NCBI GenBank assembly: GCA_017617525.1
Contig: JAFZWA010000024.1
Span: 1 to 35,467 of the forward strand
Length of the DNA stretch: 35,467 nt
Direction: 5' to 3'
Source: Clostridiales bacterium
GTDB lineage: Bacteria > Bacillota > Clostridia > Saccharofermentanales > Saccharofermentanaceae
The notes beneath the pieces are model-generated. The model searched no databases and had not been told where the DNA came from. It was given only the letters and a program-made list of their open reading frames with translations. Position 1 is the first letter of the stretch. Each line of letters begins with the position of its first letter. The translations under genes and the position numbers were made by a program. Positions 16,731-23,442 of this stretch are shown in pieces.

Positions 16731-17213
16731 TTAATAACCCATTACGTCAAAAGGAAGCTGGGAACTATCGTCTGAATCTACAGATGCCTCGAAGCCGGGA
16801 TCGATCTGCTGTGCCGGCGGCGGAGTCTGTGCTACGACAGATGCCGTAGAAGCAGCCGGAGCTGCGGACTGTGCCGGAGCAGAAGCCTGACCTTCAGCGC
16901 GTGTATCGACGAATTCGATCTCATCGACGACGACTTCGGTCACATATCTCTTCTGACCACTCTGGTCATCATAGCTTCTGGACTGAAGGGAACCGACCAC
17001 TGCGATACGGGAACCCTTGTGGAAATAGTTTCCGAGAAGAGTTGCCTGCTGACGCCAAGCGACACAGTTGATGAAATCAGACTGTCTCTCGCCGTTCTGG
17101 CTCTTAAAGCGTCTGTCACATGCGATCGTGAAAGAGCAAACAGCGATATTGCTCGGAGTCTGCTTAACTTCCGGATCCTTGGTCAATCTACCCATTAGAA
17201 TTACTTTGTTCAT
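16731..17213 (-). CDS. ssb: Single-stranded DNA-binding protein
   Basis: Tetrameric OB-fold protein that coats single-stranded DNA at forks and repair sites. The 160-residue product has the SSB fold (MNKVILMGRLTKDPEV, DFINCVAWRQQATLLGNYFHKGSRIAVVGSL), then a Pro/Ala/Gln-rich linker from about residue 110. The C-terminus reads SSQLPFDVMGY: the Pro-Phe that normally ends the protein and binds partner enzymes is followed by five more residues. It lies between rpsF and rpsR as usual. Confidence 0.95.
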   Translation of the reverse strand: MNKVILMGRLTKDPEVKQTPSNIAVCSFTIACDRRFKSQNGERQSDFINCVAWRQQATLLGNYFHKGSRIAVVGSLQSRSYDDQSGQKRYVTEVVVDEIEFVDTRAEGQASAPAQSAAPAASTASVVAQTPPPAQQIDPGFEASVDSDDSSQLPFDVMGY

Positions 17214-17236
17214 AGTCGTTACTCCCTTTTACCGAA

Positions 17237-17524
17237 TTACTCCTCAATGCGGATAACAAGGAAACGCAGTACGCCTTCTGTGATCTTCAGCACACGCTCG
17301 ATCTCCTTCGGGAAATCGGCATCAGATGTGAAGTTGAACAGAAGATAGAAACCGTCCTTCTGATCCTCGATCTCGTAAGCCATACGCTTCATACCGATAG
17401 ACTCCATAGAATCAACAGTAGCGCCGGACTCGATCTTAGCCTTGATTGCCTCAGTTGTAGAAGTAATACCTTCATCACCGAGTACAGGACTCAGAACGAC
17501 CATCATTTCATACTTGTTCGCCAT
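17237..17524 (-). CDS. rpsF: 30S ribosomal protein S6
   Basis: Small-subunit protein that forms a heterodimer with S18. The 95-residue product begins MANKYEMMVVLSP and contains SIGMKRMAYEIEDQKDGFYLLFNF and the C-terminal EIERVLKITEGVLRFLVIRIEE, all typical. A strong AGGAGGTG site precedes the ATG. It is the first gene of rpsF-ssb-rpsR and has a structured leader and strong promoter. Confidence 0.97.
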   Translation of the reverse strand: MANKYEMMVVLSPVLGDEGITSTTEAIKAKIESGATVDSMESIGMKRMAYEIEDQKDGFYLLFNFTSDADFPKEIERVLKITEGVLRFLVIRIEE

Positions 17525-17551
17525 GATTTCTCACCTCCTCCTGGACTAGAA

Positions 17552-17609
17552 CGGCTCTCATACCTATTTCGATGAGAGCGAGGATATTTCTCACATATAA
17601 TCTATATGT
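17552..17609 (-). promoter_or_regulatory. rpsF leader hairpins, candidate S6:S18 binding site
   Basis: On the minus strand a hairpin ACATATA/TATATGT (17593-17609) is followed by an 8-bp stem GCTCTCAT/ATGAGAGC (17554-17579) with a 10-base loop. The second stem ends in CCG (17552-17554) just before the ribosome-binding site. S6:S18 complexes in many bacteria repress their own operon by binding a leader stem with a CCG triplet, which this resembles; the match is by eye only. Confidence 0.5.
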
Positions 17610-17635
17610 TAACTGCATCCTTCGCAGCACGAGAT

Positions 17636-17664
17636 AGAATATCACATGTTACAAAGTCGGTCAA
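17636..17664 (-). promoter_or_regulatory. Promoter of rpsF-ssb-rpsR
   Basis: TTGACC (17659-17664), a 17-base spacer and TATTCT (17636-17641), with a TG one base before the -10. It matches the rplU promoter box for box, as expected for co-regulated ribosomal operons. The predicted start is near 17629, about 105 bases before the rpsF ATG. Confidence 0.78.
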
Positions 17665-17851
17665 GCCCGAAGTTTCAAAGAGAGAAACCATTTTTCCTTC
17701 TCCGCCCGAGGGCAGAAAATATCTTTCCTCAGATACGGCCCTTCCCCCACACCGAAAAGAGGGAAAGATCGATCTGACAAAATCAGTATATCGCGGATGC
17801 TGTCCAAATATCTACATGATATATGAGTAGTTGGAAAAATATTTTCACCGA
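17665..17851. other. Intergenic stretch without a gene
   Basis: Between the rpsF promoter and the end of the PIN-toxin gene I see no credible coding region. It contains a small stem CTGA/TCAG (about 17774-17787) and the left copy of the direct repeat described next. Confidence 0.5.
17811..17835 (+). repeat. Left direct repeat flanking the toxin-antitoxin module
   Basis: This 25-base sequence (core ATATATGAGTAGTTGGA) recurs as 18623-18648 with two substitutions and one inserted T, in the same orientation, on the other side of the toxin-antitoxin genes. Here TTGGAA is followed 16 bases later by TATACC, so this copy looks like a weakened version of the promoter present in the right copy, pointing antisense into the toxin gene. 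Confidence 0.75.
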
Positions 17852-18256
17852 CTATACCAAGGCAACACATTTTTCTCCATAAAACGGCAAAAGCGCGTCA
17901 TGCGTAAGGAAAGTGAGATTTTCGGCCTTTGCCTGCGCGATCAGGATGCGATCAAAAGGATCCGCATGTTCCGGCGCGTCGTCCTCTCTTTTCAGAGTCT
18001 CCAGAGCGTAGACATGCCTGTCTCTCATCTCCACCTGAATGTATCCGGCTTCTTGACAATAGCCTGACAGTTCTTCACCTGAGAAAGTGACATTCTCCGG
18101 ATGAAGCATATGTTTAATGGAGACTTCCCAGATGGAGACGCTGCTGTAGTAGACCGCATTATTCGGATCCAGGATCATTTCCTTCGCTTTCTTAGGAAGC
18201 CTTGCGTCATCGTTCAATGCCCATATGAGGATGTGCGTATCTAAAAGCAGATTCAT
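17852..18256 (-). CDS. PIN-domain toxin, VapC type
   Basis: Predicted ribonuclease toxin of 134 residues. The PIN-domain acidic residues are all present: Asp6 in LDTHILIW, Glu44 in SVSIWEVSIK, Asp99/Asp102 in DPFDRILIA and Asp120 in LTHD. Together they would bind Mg2+ for RNA cleavage. It overlaps the upstream antitoxin by 4 bases (ATGA), the usual order of antitoxin first. The combination of PIN toxin and Phd-type antitoxin is a common type II pairing in Firmicutes. The target RNA cannot be read from the sequence. Confidence 0.9.
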   Translation of the reverse strand: MNLLLDTHILIWALNDDARLPKKAKEMILDPNNAVYYSSVSIWEVSIKHMLHPENVTFSGEELSGYCQEAGYIQVEMRDRHVYALETLKREDDAPEHADPFDRILIAQAKAENLTFLTHDALLPFYGEKCVALV

Positions 18257-18492
18257 AGATCCCCTCCAAACATCTTCGCGATCTCCTTGTTATGCTTATC
18301 AAGATCCTTCGGAGACTTGAGTTTCCCCTTTGCGACACCTATTCTCTTCGCTACAGGCGCTTCATTGTATACGACCATCTTTACCACCGGCTTTCCGTAT
18401 CTGGCTATGATCACCTGTTCCTCCTTGCCGGTTTCGATCAACCTAACAAGATTGGACAGATTTGTCTTTGCTTCAAGAATATTGACCTGCAT
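18253..18492 (-). CDS. Phd/YefM-family antitoxin
   Basis: Antitoxin of 79 residues. The N-terminal DNA-binding dimer domain carries the Phd signature: MQVNILEAKTNLSNLVRLIETGKE-like start followed by VIIARYGKPVVKMV. The basic C-terminal part would wrap the toxin. It would repress its own operon by binding the repeats at 18515-18544. A ribosome-binding site AAGGAGGG lies about 8 bases before the ATG. It overlaps the toxin gene by 4 bases. Confidence 0.9.
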   Translation of the reverse strand: MQVNILEAKTNLSNLVRLIETGKEEQVIIARYGKPVVKMVVYNEAPVAKRIGVAKGKLKSPKDLDKHNKEIAKMFGGDL

Positions 18493-18514
18493 ATCTATCC
18501 CTCCTTACATCTGG

Positions 18515-18544
18515 CCATGTTGACCATGTTGGTCTTCTTGACCA
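18515..18544 (-). promoter_or_regulatory. Operator of the toxin-antitoxin module
   Basis: An inverted repeat TGGTC-TTCTT-GACCA (18530-18544) is joined by a tandem repeat CCATGTTG (18515-18522 and 18524-18531). Together they place several GACCA/TGGTC half sites across the predicted transcription start, immediately downstream of the -10 box. This is the expected position for Phd-type autorepression. Confidence 0.65.
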
Positions 18545-18545
18545 T

Positions 18546-18574
18546 ATTATATATCGGACCAGGGAATTTCTCAA
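18546..18574 (-). promoter_or_regulatory. Promoter of the toxin-antitoxin module
   Basis: TTGAGA (18569-18574), a 17-base spacer and a perfect TATAAT (18546-18551) on the minus strand. The start would fall near 18539, within the operator. Confidence 0.75.
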
Positions 18575-18622
18575 GGCATACATCGATACAAAACCAAGTA
18601 TGCGTGCCGCAGAAACAGAAAA

Positions 18623-18648
18623 TCTATATTATATATGAGTAGTTTGGA
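18623..18648 (+). repeat. Right direct repeat flanking the toxin-antitoxin module
   Basis: This is the partner of 17811-17835, with the same core ATATATGAGTAGTT. This copy includes the -35 box of the promoter of the next gene, so the module sits between two copies of a promoter-like segment about 810 bases apart. Confidence 0.75.
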
Positions 18649-18672
18649 GATTATTTCAATAAATGCTATAAT
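18644..18672 (+). promoter_or_regulatory. Promoter of the 18725 gene and the pqqD-like gene
   Basis: TTGGAG (18644-18649), a 17-base spacer and TATAAT (18667-18672), with TG one base before the -10. This is a strong extended -10 promoter. It starts transcription near 18679, about 45 bases before the first gene. Confidence 0.75.
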
Positions 18673-18724
18673 GACTTATTGAAAAAGGAAAAAGATAATA
18701 ACCACAGTCTGGAGTGCACATACC

Positions 18725-19306
18725 ATGTTGAAAAACAAAAAGATCATCACGCTTATCGTTGTAGCCGCCCTGGCCCTGATCCTGGCAGTTGTCCTGATCA
18801 TCCGAGGCTGCTCGAAAAAGTCCGGTACGACCGACACGACGGATTCCTCTTCTTCTGCCGTTCAGACAGATTCAGACGGAAATACCATCGCGCCGCCGAG
18901 CGACAGCGACACGGATAACACCGAGAACGGAACGACAGCATCCGATTCTTCCGATGTGACCGATCCTTCCGACCCGTCGGAAAGCGCCGATCCGAGCGCA
19001 AGCGACAGCTCCAAGTCCAAAGATCCTTCCAAGAAGGAATCTGATCCGACCGACGGAACAACGAAAGAATCCGAGACCAAGTCCACCAAGCCTCTCGAGA
19101 CACAGCACGAGGGCGAAGGCGAGATCGTGATCATCGACGATGATACACCGGCAGGAAACGGTAACGGAAACGGAAATGGCAGCGGTAATGGAAACGGTGG
19201 CGGTAACGGCGGATCCAACTCCACGACCAAACCGACATCCAAGCCGACACAGTCCCAGGCTCCGTCCGCGATCGAGCTCCCGTTCGTCCCGATCGAAGAT
19301 ATGTGA
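18725..19306 (+). CDS. Membrane-anchored Ser/Thr/Gly/Asn-rich protein
   Basis: Not a recognised family. The 193-residue product has a basic N-terminus and a single hydrophobic segment (about 7-26) ending in IIRGC. The Cys could be a lipid-attachment site, although Arg before Gly is unusual for a lipobox, so a signal anchor is equally possible. The rest is low-complexity: Ser/Asp/Thr/Pro-rich (30-125), an acidic EIVIIDDD stretch, a Gly-Asn repeat (about 145-165) and a Thr/Pro/Ser tail. This looks like an extended extracellular stalk with no folded domain. It shares a promoter with the PqqD-like gene 19 bases downstream. Confidence 0.75.
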   Translation: MLKNKKIITLIVVAALALILAVVLIIRGCSKKSGTTDTTDSSSSAVQTDSDGNTIAPPSDSDTDNTENGTTASDSSDVTDPSDPSESADPSASDSSKSKDPSKKESDPTDGTTKESETKSTKPLETQHEGEGEIVIIDDDTPAGNGNGNGNGSGNGNGGGNGGSNSTTKPTSKPTQSQAPSAIELPFVPIEDM

Positions 19307-19325
19307 TCCAAAAGGAGGCGCTAAA

Positions 19326-19589
19326 GTGAAACTTTCACCGAATTTTCTGATCCATGTACAGGACGATGAACATCTTCTCATCCCCGTCAGCGATGCCAAG
19401 TTTTCCGGCGTCGTCCGCGGCAACAAGACCTTCGGCGCGATCATTTCGTGCCTGAAGGACGAGACCACCGAAGAAGGCATCGTCGAGAGCCTGAAGGCAC
19501 AGTTTGAAGGTGCTGACGAAGAAGTCATTAAAGCCGACGTGGCAAAAGCACTTTCCGAGCTTCGCAAGATCGAGGCCATCACGGACTGA
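19326..19589 (+). CDS. PqqD-like protein (RiPP recognition element fold)
   Basis: The 87-residue product matches the PqqD pattern: KLSPNFLIHV at the start, a central strand pair ending GNKTFGAIISCL, then TTEEGIVESLKAQF and a C-terminal helix SELRKIEAITD. PqqD domains bind leader peptides of ribosomally made, modified peptides and deliver them to radical-SAM or other enzymes. The start is GTG with a clear AAGGAGG site 8 bases upstream; no ATG in a suitable place exists. No maturase, transporter or obvious precursor peptide lies beside it, so it is an orphan within this window. It is co-transcribed with the low-complexity protein upstream. Confidence 0.8.
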   Translation: MKLSPNFLIHVQDDEHLLIPVSDAKFSGVVRGNKTFGAIISCLKDETTEEGIVESLKAQFEGADEEVIKADVAKALSELRKIEAITD

Positions 19590-19618
19590 TCCCATAGCCA
19601 CAAAACAAAGCAAACAAG

Positions 19619-19655
19619 AAGCGGCTCGCATCAAAAAGATGCGGAGCCGCTTTTG
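19619..19655 (+). terminator. Terminator after the pqqD-like gene
   Basis: AAGCGGCTC and GAGCCGCTT form the outer stem, continued by GCATC/GATGC around a 5-base A loop, with TTTTG after it on the plus strand. It may also act for the convergent deacetylase gene, although the T-run on that side is poor. Confidence 0.85.
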
Positions 19656-19736
19656 ATTCGGTAAGAAATTGACCTCGGCTGAAAACCGGCACCGGCGGAA
19701 ACAAAAGCTTTCGCGCCGCCCGTCGCCCGTTCCCCG

Positions 19737-20801
19737 TCACTCCTGATTCAGCTCGTCCAGAAGACCGAAGCGGTAGCCCTCATTCTCCAGAAGAGTCAGG
19801 ACCGCGTCGAGCTCGTTGACATTGCTCGAAGAATCATTATGCATCAGGGCGATCGCGCCGTTATGGTGATACGTCCGGAAGTGATCCGTCACATACCCCG
19901 GCTCCGGCTGGGCGCTCGGCGTGTAGTCGTTATACGCGATACTCCAGAACACCGTCGTATAGCCCGCATCCGTAAGGATCGTCATCAATCGCTTGGTATA
20001 AGTGCCTTTCGGGGTGCGGAAATATGGATCCAGGGTATAGCCCGTCTTCTCATAGAAATACTCCTCCGTATCGAAGATCTCATTCGCAATCTCCTCGACC
20101 GTCATCGGCACCAGATCCGAATGCGTCACTGTGTGGTTACAGACCATGTGGCCCTCTTCCTTCATTCTGACCGCGTAATCGGAGCATTCCTCGAGATACA
20201 TCTTCGTTACGAAAAAGCTCGCCTTGGCGTTGTGCTTTTTGAGCGTATCCAGGATCGCCACCGTCTTATCCGACGGATAGCCGCAGTCAAACGTCAGGTA
20301 GATGACCTTATCGCCCTCCGGCACGTTCAGGTTGGCGTAGTAGCCGTTATATTCCTCAATATCGAAAAACTCGTAGGAGCCCGAAACCGAGTGGTCCGTT
20401 TTTCTCTGGAAGCACCAGCTCTCCTTCATGGTGTTGTCGAGCGCGTCATATTCCGAAGCCTTGGCAACGATCGACTGGCGCAGTTGCTGCAGAATCGTCA
20501 GATAGTCCGATCCCTCATTCGGCGAAAGCGTCAGTTCCGGTGCCGAAGGCTGTGTCGCTTCCGAAGAAGATTCCGATTCCGAGGAAAAAGCACTTTCCGA
20601 CGTCGCGTCCGTGATCACCGACTGCGTTTCCGACGGCGGCGCGATCGTGTTTACATCGCCTTCAGAACTTCCGCTCGGCTCCTTTCCCGAATAACCGGCA
20701 GACGATTCAAACGGACGGCTTACCGACGTACTGTTCGAACAACCGCATAGAAGCCCGCTGATCACAGACAAAACTAAAACACTTGCAAATACTCTTTTCA
20801 T
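19737..20801 (-). CDS. Polysaccharide deacetylase lipoprotein, PdaA-like
   Basis: Secreted lipoprotein of 354 residues (Cys21 after LLCG), with a Ser/Glu/Thr-rich spacer (25-95) and a NodB-type deacetylase domain from about residue 160. Visible motifs are YLTFDCGYPSD (168-178), FFVTKMYL, CNHTVTHSDL (metal His223 and His227) and YFRTPKGTYT. In most NodB enzymes motif 1 is TFDDG, whose second Asp binds the metal; here it is Cys173. PdaA-type enzymes, which deacetylate MurNAc for muramic delta-lactam formation, also lack that Asp (usually Asn), and the surrounding sequence resembles them. The substrate is therefore probably peptidoglycan. It is monocistronic. Confidence 0.88.
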   Translation of the reverse strand: MKRVFASVLVLSVISGLLCGCSNSTSVSRPFESSAGYSGKEPSGSSEGDVNTIAPPSETQSVITDATSESAFSSESESSSEATQPSAPELTLSPNEGSDYLTILQQLRQSIVAKASEYDALDNTMKESWCFQRKTDHSVSGSYEFFDIEEYNGYYANLNVPEGDKVIYLTFDCGYPSDKTVAILDTLKKHNAKASFFVTKMYLEECSDYAVRMKEEGHMVCNHTVTHSDLVPMTVEEIANEIFDTEEYFYEKTGYTLDPYFRTPKGTYTKRLMTILTDAGYTTVFWSIAYNDYTPSAQPEPGYVTDHFRTYHHNGAIALMHNDSSSNVNELDAVLTLLENEGYRFGLLDELNQE

Positions 20802-20857
20802 GAGTTACCCCAACATTAAAAACTAGAAGGAAGAACGCTCTTTTTTCCTTCCACTAC

Positions 20858-20876
20858 CATTATATAGACGATCGTC
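20858..20876 (-). promoter_or_regulatory. -10 box and palindrome before the deacetylase gene
   Basis: A perfect TATAAT lies at 20858-20863 on the minus strand, but TTGTCA upstream is 21 bases away, too far for a standard promoter. Between them is a perfect 10-base palindrome GACGATCGTC (20867-20876), which would suit a repressor. Confidence 0.4.
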
Positions 20877-20915
20877 CTTCCTGCGTGACAATTCGGTAAC
20901 GAAAGGATGTGAATA

Positions 20916-20948
20916 CAAAAACAGGGCCGCGTTTCCGCGGACCCTGCC
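20916..20948 (-). terminator. Terminator after the four-repeat lipoprotein gene
   Basis: On the minus strand CAGGG-T-CCGCG pairs with CGCGG-C-CCTG around a GAAA-type loop and is followed by five Ts. It lies about 30 bases after the stop of the gene at 20976-23003. Confidence 0.85.
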
Positions 20949-20975
20949 TTGTTCATGCAATGAAAATGAATCAAA

Positions 20976-23003
20976 TTATCCGATTGCCTTATCCGTGAGC
21001 TCGACCTCGTAGTGCTTAATCGAGTCATCCCAGGAGAAAATCGCGAAATTGACCGAGATGGTCGTGGCCGGAGTTGAAGTATCCGGGCTGCACGAGAGCA
21101 TGACTTCAGTGACACTGTGCGGCGCACAAGAATCGCTCAAGGTCGCTATGCCCGGTTCCACACCGTTAAGAAGCACACCGCGGTCCTGGATCGTGAGAGA
21201 ATACTGAGTAAGGTTCTCAACATCAAAGACAATGCCCTTTTCACGGACTTCCTTAAAGTAGATCTTCACGTTCTTATCTTCGTGGAGCAGTGTTCCTGTC
21301 GCTGTAGGAGCAGCTACCGTTACGGAAGCATCGACCACCACATTGTCCAGGTGAACCATATAGTTGCCCTTTCTCTCTGCCGGGTTCGCGATGATGAAAG
21401 CACCGCCGATCATACCGACCTGCTGAGAAGCATCGACTTCACCCTCTGCGAGGAATCTGCTGACACTGTGCGGAGCCGTATAGTAGCTGAGGTATACGTC
21501 ATAGATTCCGACCATGTTGATGGACAGAGACTCAGCCTGAACGATGATTCCTACGTCCGTCAGGTTTTCGACACCGAGGATCGGGCCTTCCGGAGACAAT
21601 CCGACGCAAGTGATCTTGACATTGGAGTCTTCGTAGATGACCGTACCTTCGAGAGCCGGAGGCGTAACCGTTACATTCGCGTCGATGACCGTTGTGTTGA
21701 CCGTAGCGTAATATGTGTTGTACTGAGATACATCGTTATTGACCTCGAACTGAGCACTGATCGTGCCGACCGCCTCAGACGGATCGATCGAATCATCCTG
21801 AATGGTTACAAGATTGCCCATGCTGTGCGGTGCGAGCTCGCAGTCATACCATGTCGGATCTGTGATGTTTCTGCCGTTGATCGCAAGTGCCGTGATTCTC
21901 GGCTCAACATCCTGAGCTGTCGGGTTGACCATCTCAAAGACAGCACCATCGCCCGTCAGTTCCTTAAAGTAGACCTGCAGATAGTCATCCGAATAGAGCA
22001 GCGTGCCTGTCGGAGCCGGTGCCGGTGCAACAGACGAATCAATCACAGTCGTATCGAAAAGCGCCGGATATGTATTCGAATAATCATCGAAGTCAACGAT
22101 ATTGAGCTGGCCGCTGACCGTACCGATCTGCTGAGGGATAATCTCCAGTTCGCACTTGGTAACGACTTCCGCGGAAGTACCGGCCGAAACCTTATCACTC
22201 ATGATGTAATCCAGAATGGAAATGCCGTCGATAGCAAGAGAATCGCACTGAACCGTTACTTCGTATGCGGCAAGGTTATCTACCGTGAAATGTACGCCGT
22301 CAGAGTCAACTTTGTTAAAGTGAATGACTGTCTTGTCGTCCTGATAAACGATGACATCGTATTCATTCGAAGTTGCCTTCGGCGGATCTGTCGGTCTCGG
22401 TGTCGGAGTCGGATCGTCGTCGAGCGACTGTGTCGTCGGCGGTTCTTCCGTCGGATCCGGGAGACCCTTGATCTTTCCGAACGCAGCATTGACTTTCTCG
22501 AGATCTCCGCCAAAGAGATCACTTACCAGGGCGTCACCGTTTGTAAGTGTGTAATCTTCTTCGTCGACCGCGAACTTAAGAGTCAGGTCGATCTTGGTGT
22601 AAGACTTTTCCTTCTGATCCTTGATAGCGTCGATGAACTCGTCTTCATCCTCCGCATCCTCGAGCGCCGCGCCCGCATCCGGAAGCGTAACGACAACTTT
22701 CACGGTCGTACCCTTCTTAGACTCCTTGATGCTGTCCTCATCGATCTCAAAAGTTGCTTTGTCCATGACCGCCGAGATCGCGTCGCAATCTTTCATGAGG
22801 TCGATCGTCATGAGCGATCCTTCTGAAAAATCACCGGTCTTCTTCAGCTTCTTCTCGTTTCTTCCGATCAGCGCTTCCATAACGTTATTCGCTGCATCGG
22901 TCAAACCACTCGGCGCCTTGCTCGACTTTTTACAAGCGGCCAAAGAACCGATCATAATAGCTGCCATCGCAAAGCATGACAGTCTCTTAGTAAGCCCTTT
23001 CAT
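20976..23003 (-). CDS. Lipoprotein with four tandem Ig-like repeats
   Basis: Secreted lipoprotein of 675 residues, Cys24 after the lipobox LAAC. Residues 25-185 form an alpha/beta domain with helix-rich acidic segments. A Pro/Thr linker (182-210) leads to four repeats of about 110-120 residues beginning near 214, 332, 451 and 567. Each starts with a TLLYxDxxVxIxFxxV-like strand, then a V(D/E)NLT block, a SLxINGxxI strand, an APHS turn and a closing strand ending in a (T/V)VIDxxV block. The repeats look like beta-sandwich adhesion or spacer domains. No family name can be assigned by eye. It has its own promoter and terminator. Function is unknown, probably surface binding. Confidence 0.85.
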   Translation of the reverse strand: MKGLTKRLSCFAMAAIMIGSLAACKKSSKAPSGLTDAANNVMEALIGRNEKKLKKTGDFSEGSLMTIDLMKDCDAISAVMDKATFEIDEDSIKESKKGTTVKVVVTLPDAGAALEDAEDEDEFIDAIKDQKEKSYTKIDLTLKFAVDEEDYTLTNGDALVSDLFGGDLEKVNAAFGKIKGLPDPTEEPPTTQSLDDDPTPTPRPTDPPKATSNEYDVIVYQDDKTVIHFNKVDSDGVHFTVDNLAAYEVTVQCDSLAIDGISILDYIMSDKVSAGTSAEVVTKCELEIIPQQIGTVSGQLNIVDFDDYSNTYPALFDTTVIDSSVAPAPAPTGTLLYSDDYLQVYFKELTGDGAVFEMVNPTAQDVEPRITALAINGRNITDPTWYDCELAPHSMGNLVTIQDDSIDPSEAVGTISAQFEVNNDVSQYNTYYATVNTTVIDANVTVTPPALEGTVIYEDSNVKITCVGLSPEGPILGVENLTDVGIIVQAESLSINMVGIYDVYLSYYTAPHSVSRFLAEGEVDASQQVGMIGGAFIIANPAERKGNYMVHLDNVVVDASVTVAAPTATGTLLHEDKNVKIYFKEVREKGIVFDVENLTQYSLTIQDRGVLLNGVEPGIATLSDSCAPHSVTEVMLSCSPDTSTPATTISVNFAIFSWDDSIKHYEVELTDKAIG

Positions 23004-23062
23004 CCATTTACCTCTTTCTTCTAATAACTGTTCCCTTCTCCATGGTCCCAGCTAAAACCGTT

Positions 23063-23085
23063 TCCTCGTATTGAGGAGTATAACA
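23063..23085 (-). promoter_or_regulatory. Candidate promoter of the four-repeat lipoprotein
   Basis: An extended -10 (TGT then TATACT, 23077-23082) lies on the minus strand about 75 bases before the ATG, with no clear -35. A small hairpin TCCTC/GAGGA (23063-23077) overlaps it and the start point. Confidence 0.4.
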
Positions 23086-23086
23086 T

Positions 23087-23306
23087 ATAGACGATTAAGA
23101 ATTTCTGTTTGTTGCAAAAATCCTGAAAAACACCGAAAAATTAAATAATCTCGAGGTTTAGCAATATAAGCCTTCTCGAAAAGCACCTTTCCGCACGATT
23201 GTTATGGTTCAGTGCAAGATATTCGTATTTTTACCACCGCAAAATTTGATATGTTAGAAGTGGCATAACGAGATCACAACAAGCATAAAAGATACGGAGG
23301 TATAGC
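23087..23306. other. AT-rich intergenic stretch before the subtilase
   Basis: I find no gene here. It contains one copy of the repeated motif CGAAAAGCAC (23177-23186). No convincing -35/-10 pair for the downstream plus-strand gene could be fixed, although TTGATA and several AT-rich boxes occur near 23250-23275. Confidence 0.4.
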
Positions 23307-23339
23307 ATGGGGAAAACTATACTCTTTGACGACTCATAA
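23307..23339 (+). CDS. Possible 10-residue leader peptide
   Basis: ATG to TAA gives MGKTILFDDS. It is preceded by a very good GGAGG site 7 bases away, better than that of most genes in the window, and is followed by a hairpin at 23372-23391 and then the subtilase gene. It could be an attenuation leader peptide, a tiny regulatory open frame, or the remnant of a lost gene. The composition holds no run of one amino acid that would suggest a classical amino-acid attenuator. Confidence 0.4.
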   Translation: MGKTILFDDS

Positions 23340-23371
23340 ATCCCTCAATTTTGAAAAAAATGAATACGGCG

Positions 23372-23391
23372 TGATGATCTTTCGATCGTCA
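23372..23391 (+). promoter_or_regulatory. Hairpin before the subtilase gene
   Basis: TGATGATC (23372-23379) pairs with GATCGTCA (23384-23391) through one G-T pair and a TTTC loop, followed by TGTTCTTTAT. The tail is only moderately T-rich, so it is a weak terminator or attenuator at best. It sits between the 10-codon frame and the subtilase start. Confidence 0.5.
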
Positions 23392-23442
23392 TGTTCTTTA
23401 TATCGTTATGCCATCTAAATTGATATAAGGGAGTATATTCGT

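Noticed and set aside
17774-17787. CTGA/TCAG stem as a terminator of the toxin gene
   Set aside because: Stem of four pairs and no T-run; too weak to call.
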